From contig CAMEGD010000021.1 in the NCBI GenBank assembly GCA_945916025.1, positions 1 to 17,288 on the forward strand: a stretch of DNA of 17,288 nt. The letters are read 5' to 3'. Position 1 is the first letter of the stretch. Each line of letters opens with the position of its first letter. The notes beneath the pieces were generated by a model. That model saw nothing but the letters and a program-made list of their open reading frames with translations, had not been told where the DNA came from and searched no databases. The position numbers were made by a program, and so were the translations under genes. Positions 14,338 through 17,288 of this stretch are shown one piece after another. The DNA is from an uncultured Clostridia bacterium (GTDB lineage: Bacteria; Bacillota; Clostridia; Tissierellales; Peptoniphilaceae).

Positions 14338-15231
14338 CTAACCTTTAACGGAACCGGCACTTAGACCAGATACAAGTTCTTTTTGTAAGCTAATAAATAA
14401 AAATATTATTGGAATAGATGTTAGTAATCCACCAGCAGCAAAAGCGGGTTGATTCATAGTCCTAACATCTTCTATTAAAGTAAACAAGCCAGTAGCCAAA
14501 GTATAATTCTTTGGATTGGTTAACAAAATACTTGGTAACATAAAATCCATAAATGGTCCAATAAATGACCATAGGGCTATAATAGCAAGCATTGGCCTTG
14601 CTATAGGCATAATAATCAACCTATAAACTTCCATGTTTGAACATCCATCTATCTTTGCCGCATCATCAAGTTCCTTAGAAATAGAATCAATATATCCCTT
14701 TAAAATAAAGGTGTTAGATGCAATTCCTCCAGCTGCATAAATCAGTATTAGCATTGCTTGTCTAGAAAATACAGGTACAACTCCAAAAATAATTGAATGA
14801 ATTGCATAAAAGGCTGTAATACCAGCAAAAGTTGGAATAGTTTGGATAAGCATTATTCCCATTAAACTAATCTTTTTTCCCTTAAACCTAAATCTAGAAT
14901 ATGCGTATCCAGTAAAGGATACAATTATCAAAGTTATTATGGCTGTAATAACAGCTATAACAATAGTATTAACTACCCAGTCTGTAAAATATGTTTTTTC
15001 AAAAAGATACTGGAAGTTTTTTAGAGAAAATATAAATTCTCCATTAAGAGAAATATTTCTACCTTGATTTCCATTAAAACTTGATATTATCATAATTGAC
15101 AAAGGCCAAATAATTATAAAGGCCCATACTATCATTATAAAATATGAAATTCCAAGCATTATTTTACCCATAGTATTTAAAGGCTGCCTGTCAGACAAGT
15201 ATAAGTCATTTTTCTTTTTTTTCTTAAACAT
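14338..15231 (-). CDS. malG: Maltodextrin ABC transporter permease, MalG type
   Basis: This 297-residue inner subunit of the maltose/maltodextrin importer has about six membrane segments, near 26-50, 86-110, 120-145, 157-175, 205-235 and 266-282. The cytoplasmic EAA loop that docks the ATPase reads ELDDAAKIDGCSNMEVYRLI and continues IMPIARP (187-213). The C-terminus ends in SAGSVKG, the family's typical tail. The length is normal. The ATG is separated by one base from the malF-like stop codon, with AAGGAGG inside the end of malF, so translation is coupled. The pairing with a MalF-like partner, MalK-like ATPase and malQ supports maltodextrin as the substrate. Confidence 0.95.
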   Translation of the reverse strand: MFKKKKKNDLYLSDRQPLNTMGKIMLGISYFIMIVWAFIIIWPLSIMIISSFNGNQGRNISLNGEFIFSLKNFQYLFEKTYFTDWVVNTIVIAVITAIITLIIVSFTGYAYSRFRFKGKKISLMGIMLIQTIPTFAGITAFYAIHSIIFGVVPVFSRQAMLILIYAAGGIASNTFILKGYIDSISKELDDAAKIDGCSNMEVYRLIIMPIARPMLAIIALWSFIGPFMDFMLPSILLTNPKNYTLATGLFTLIEDVRTMNQPAFAAGGLLTSIPIIFLFISLQKELVSGLSAGSVKG

Positions 15232-15232
15232 A

Positions 15233-17272
15233 CTAATCCTCCTTAAATGCCTTAGTGTTTCTAAAACCTAAATAAGATATAAACATCAATACTAAGGAAA
15301 TAACAATAGTTATTGCAGCTCCAATACCTTGATATTGGTTTTGTACAGTCAACTTATATATATAAGATATTAATAAATCTGAAGAACCTGCCAAGTTTCC
15401 ATATAAGGATGGGAAGAAAGGTCCACCACGGTTAAACAAATAAATAATAGAAAAATTGTTAAAGTTAAAGGTATATTGATTGATTAATAGTGGAGCAGTT
15501 TGGAACAATACTAGAGGAATAGTAATCCTTATTGTTTTTTGAAATCCTTTAGCTCCATCAATTTCAGCAGCTTCATAAAGGTCCTTAGGAATTCCCTGTA
15601 AAACTCCAGTAGAAAGTAAGAATACATAAGCTGATCCTAACCATCCTTGGAGTAGGATTAAGAATATCCTCGTCCCAGTAGTAGAGTTCTTAATATCTAA
15701 ATTAGTATTAAATACTCCATTTAAAATCTCAGTAAGAGGTCCTCCCCGAGATACCATTAGTGAGAAGAACATTATAGTAATAAAGGCAGGTACAGCCCAT
15801 GGTAGAATATATATAGTCCTAAATATCTTCTTGCCCTTCACTCTATCTTGGTTGACAATTAAGCTCAATATAAAGCCAATTGCTATTGCAAAGGTAGTAG
15901 CACCAATAGTCCAAAAAATTGTCCACCTTAGTATTAACCAAAAGGCACCACCTGCAATACCTTGTCCCTTAGCAACTAATAGATAATTAGATAGTCCAAT
16001 CCAAGAAAACTTAGTTTGATGGTCAGGGTCCATGTTAGTAAAGGAAATTAAAAAGGTAGTAATAACAGGAATCAAGACTATAAACATAATCAAAACATAT
16101 GCTGGTACAGAAACTAAATATGGAAAGCCTTCACTTTCAAGATTTTCTTTAGTCTCAAACCAAGTCTTTATCCTAGCACCCTTTATATTTCCCTTTTCAG
16201 TTTTTGATACATCCTTAAAAGAAAAAACAAAGATAAATATGGCTATAATAGCAAACATGATAGCAATAATACCCTCTATCATAAAGATTATTGACCTGTC
16301 CATCCTTGCTCCATCAGCAGCTAGGGATACAAGTCCATAAAAACCTTCTCCTTGATAATTCCCATAGCCTAGTCCATAAGGGATTGCTATTAGGTAAATG
16401 AATAGGGAACCTAAAAAGAAAATTAGTCCCTTTTGATACTGTTTATTAAGAACCTGTCCTAATCCTGGCAAGAAAAAAGACATTAAGGTATTTATTGGAT
16501 AACTTTTATTTACTTCAACTGGAGTCTTTCTTCTGGCATCAGAAATATCTGATTTCAAAACGTTTTCCATTGTATCAATTTCAATATTTAGTTTATGTTT
16601 TAGATTCTTTATCTCTTCCTCTAAACTCTTTTTTGGGTTGTTATACGAATAGGCTAATAAATCTTCCTTTTCCTTAAATTTTATAACTTTTATTTCATTT
16701 TTATAGGCCTTAGATGAAATAGTTCCTTCTTTTTTCTTTTCTTTAACCTTTTCAATATCTTCTTTTGTTTTTTCCTTCCTAGTCTTAGAATATTCCTCTA
16801 CTTCTTTTTCCTTAGCAGATACTAAGGCTGGGTCTAAAACTTTTAAGTCTTCTTCCCTTTGCATAAGAGAGTCTTTTAAAAACACATAGTGGTTTATTAT
16901 TTCAGGAAGGTGTCTAGACTTGTGCCTTGCTATCTTATAATTCAAATCTGCATCATAATCTAAATTTATATAATCTTTGTAAAAGTCTAATTTTTTCGTA
17001 GTCTTAAATAAGTCTACCTGAAAATCAATTAATTTTTTGTCACCTTCTAATTCCTTATCATAGGCCTTAGCTTCTTCTTCAAGTTTATCTAAAAAAACCT
17101 TTTCCAAATCCTTATAAGCCTTTAACTTAATAATATAAGGATGGCTATCTTTTTTGGAAGCTATTTCTTTAGCTTGTTCTTTAGAAGCCTGAGCCAGGTC
17201 TAGAAGGTAGATGTTCTTTCTTGGATGTTCATTTCCAACATCGTCAATTAAAATATTTGGATACTTCATCAT
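15233..17272 (-). CDS. malF: MalF-type permease with a large charged N-terminal extension
   Basis: This 679-residue protein has two parts. Residues about 265-679 are a MalF-like permease: segments near 282-300, 328-350, 386-410, 445-472, 484-507, 533-558, 580-600 and 648-670, with the EAA docking loop EAAEIDGAKGFQKTIRITIP at 567-586. A PGLGQ-LNKQYQKGL start (269-282) is common in Gram-positive MalF relatives. The large periplasmic P2 loop of E. coli MalF is absent, as only about 35 residues separate the third and fourth segments. Residues 1-260 are hydrophilic, Lys/Glu-rich and probably helical or coiled-coil, with no signal peptide; this is about 250 residues beyond usual family length. GGAGG precedes tandem ATG codons at 17272 and 17269; the second has better spacing. 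It is the first operon gene seen here, with a one-base gap to malG. Confidence 0.9.
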   Translation of the reverse strand: MMKYPNILIDDVGNEHPRKNIYLLDLAQASKEQAKEIASKKDSHPYIIKLKAYKDLEKVFLDKLEEEAKAYDKELEGDKKLIDFQVDLFKTTKKLDFYKDYINLDYDADLNYKIARHKSRHLPEIINHYVFLKDSLMQREEDLKVLDPALVSAKEKEVEEYSKTRKEKTKEDIEKVKEKKKEGTISSKAYKNEIKVIKFKEKEDLLAYSYNNPKKSLEEEIKNLKHKLNIEIDTMENVLKSDISDARRKTPVEVNKSYPINTLMSFFLPGLGQVLNKQYQKGLIFFLGSLFIYLIAIPYGLGYGNYQGEGFYGLVSLAADGARMDRSIIFMIEGIIAIMFAIIAIFIFVFSFKDVSKTEKGNIKGARIKTWFETKENLESEGFPYLVSVPAYVLIMFIVLIPVITTFLISFTNMDPDHQTKFSWIGLSNYLLVAKGQGIAGGAFWLILRWTIFWTIGATTFAIAIGFILSLIVNQDRVKGKKIFRTIYILPWAVPAFITIMFFSLMVSRGGPLTEILNGVFNTNLDIKNSTTGTRIFLILLQGWLGSAYVFLLSTGVLQGIPKDLYEAAEIDGAKGFQKTIRITIPLVLFQTAPLLINQYTFNFNNFSIIYLFNRGGPFFPSLYGNLAGSSDLLISYIYKLTVQNQYQGIGAAITIVISLVLMFISYLGFRNTKAFKED

Positions 17273-17288
17273 CTTGCCTCCGAACTTA

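Noticed and set aside
1..17288. Mobile element, CRISPR, prophage or integrated-island signatures
   Set aside because: No transposase, integrase, phage gene, direct-repeat array or tRNA-adjacent boundary was seen. Gene style and base composition look uniform across the window.

Overview
The window is an AT-rich stretch with compact genes, strong AGGAGG-type ribosome binding sites and T-tailed hairpin terminators. This fits a low-GC Firmicute. The mix of anaerobe-style redox proteins with a maltodextrin transport operon suggests a saccharolytic Gram-positive anaerobic coccus (Peptoniphilaceae, for example Anaerococcus). That placement is inference from composition and gene style only. All genes but one lie on the minus strand. 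No rRNA, tRNA, CRISPR array, insertion sequence, prophage or attachment site was seen, and no gene-free stretch exceeds 300 bases (the longest is about 170 bases at 4926-5095).

Right to left (direction of transcription), the first block is a maltodextrin operon, 17272 to 11722: malF-like permease, malG-like permease, MalK/MsmX-type ATPase and 4-alpha-glucanotransferase malQ, with gaps of 1, 9 and 3 bases. The binding protein is not in the window and may lie just beyond position 17288. The MalF-like protein carries an unusual charged cytoplasmic N-terminal extension of about 260 residues. Next, 11643 to 9788, is a three-gene unit of two GNAT acetyltransferases and an NfsA-type nitroreductase, with its own promoter and terminator. 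Then come a BrnQ branched-chain amino acid transporter (9673-8330) behind an extended -10 promoter, and a pair made of a conserved protein of unknown function overlapping a hemerythrin-domain protein (8263-7164).

The centre-left block holds a D-2-hydroxyacid dehydrogenase (7093-6143, probably a TTG start) convergent with an Old Yellow Enzyme family oxidoreductase (5096-6103, the only plus-strand gene), the two sharing a bidirectional terminator. Divergent from the latter is a haem catalase (4925-3231), followed by a small DUF454/YbaN membrane protein. The left end is a drug-efflux-type operon: an autoregulator-like TetR gene behind a promoter with two matching operator half-site pairs, an ABC-2 ATPase, and a permease that runs off the left edge.

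Catalase, OYE reductase, hemerythrin and NfsA-like nitroreductase in about 7 kb read as an oxygen, peroxide and electrophile tolerance neighbourhood in an anaerobe. The most interesting unexplained items are the MalF extension and the unknown protein coupled to hemerythrin.
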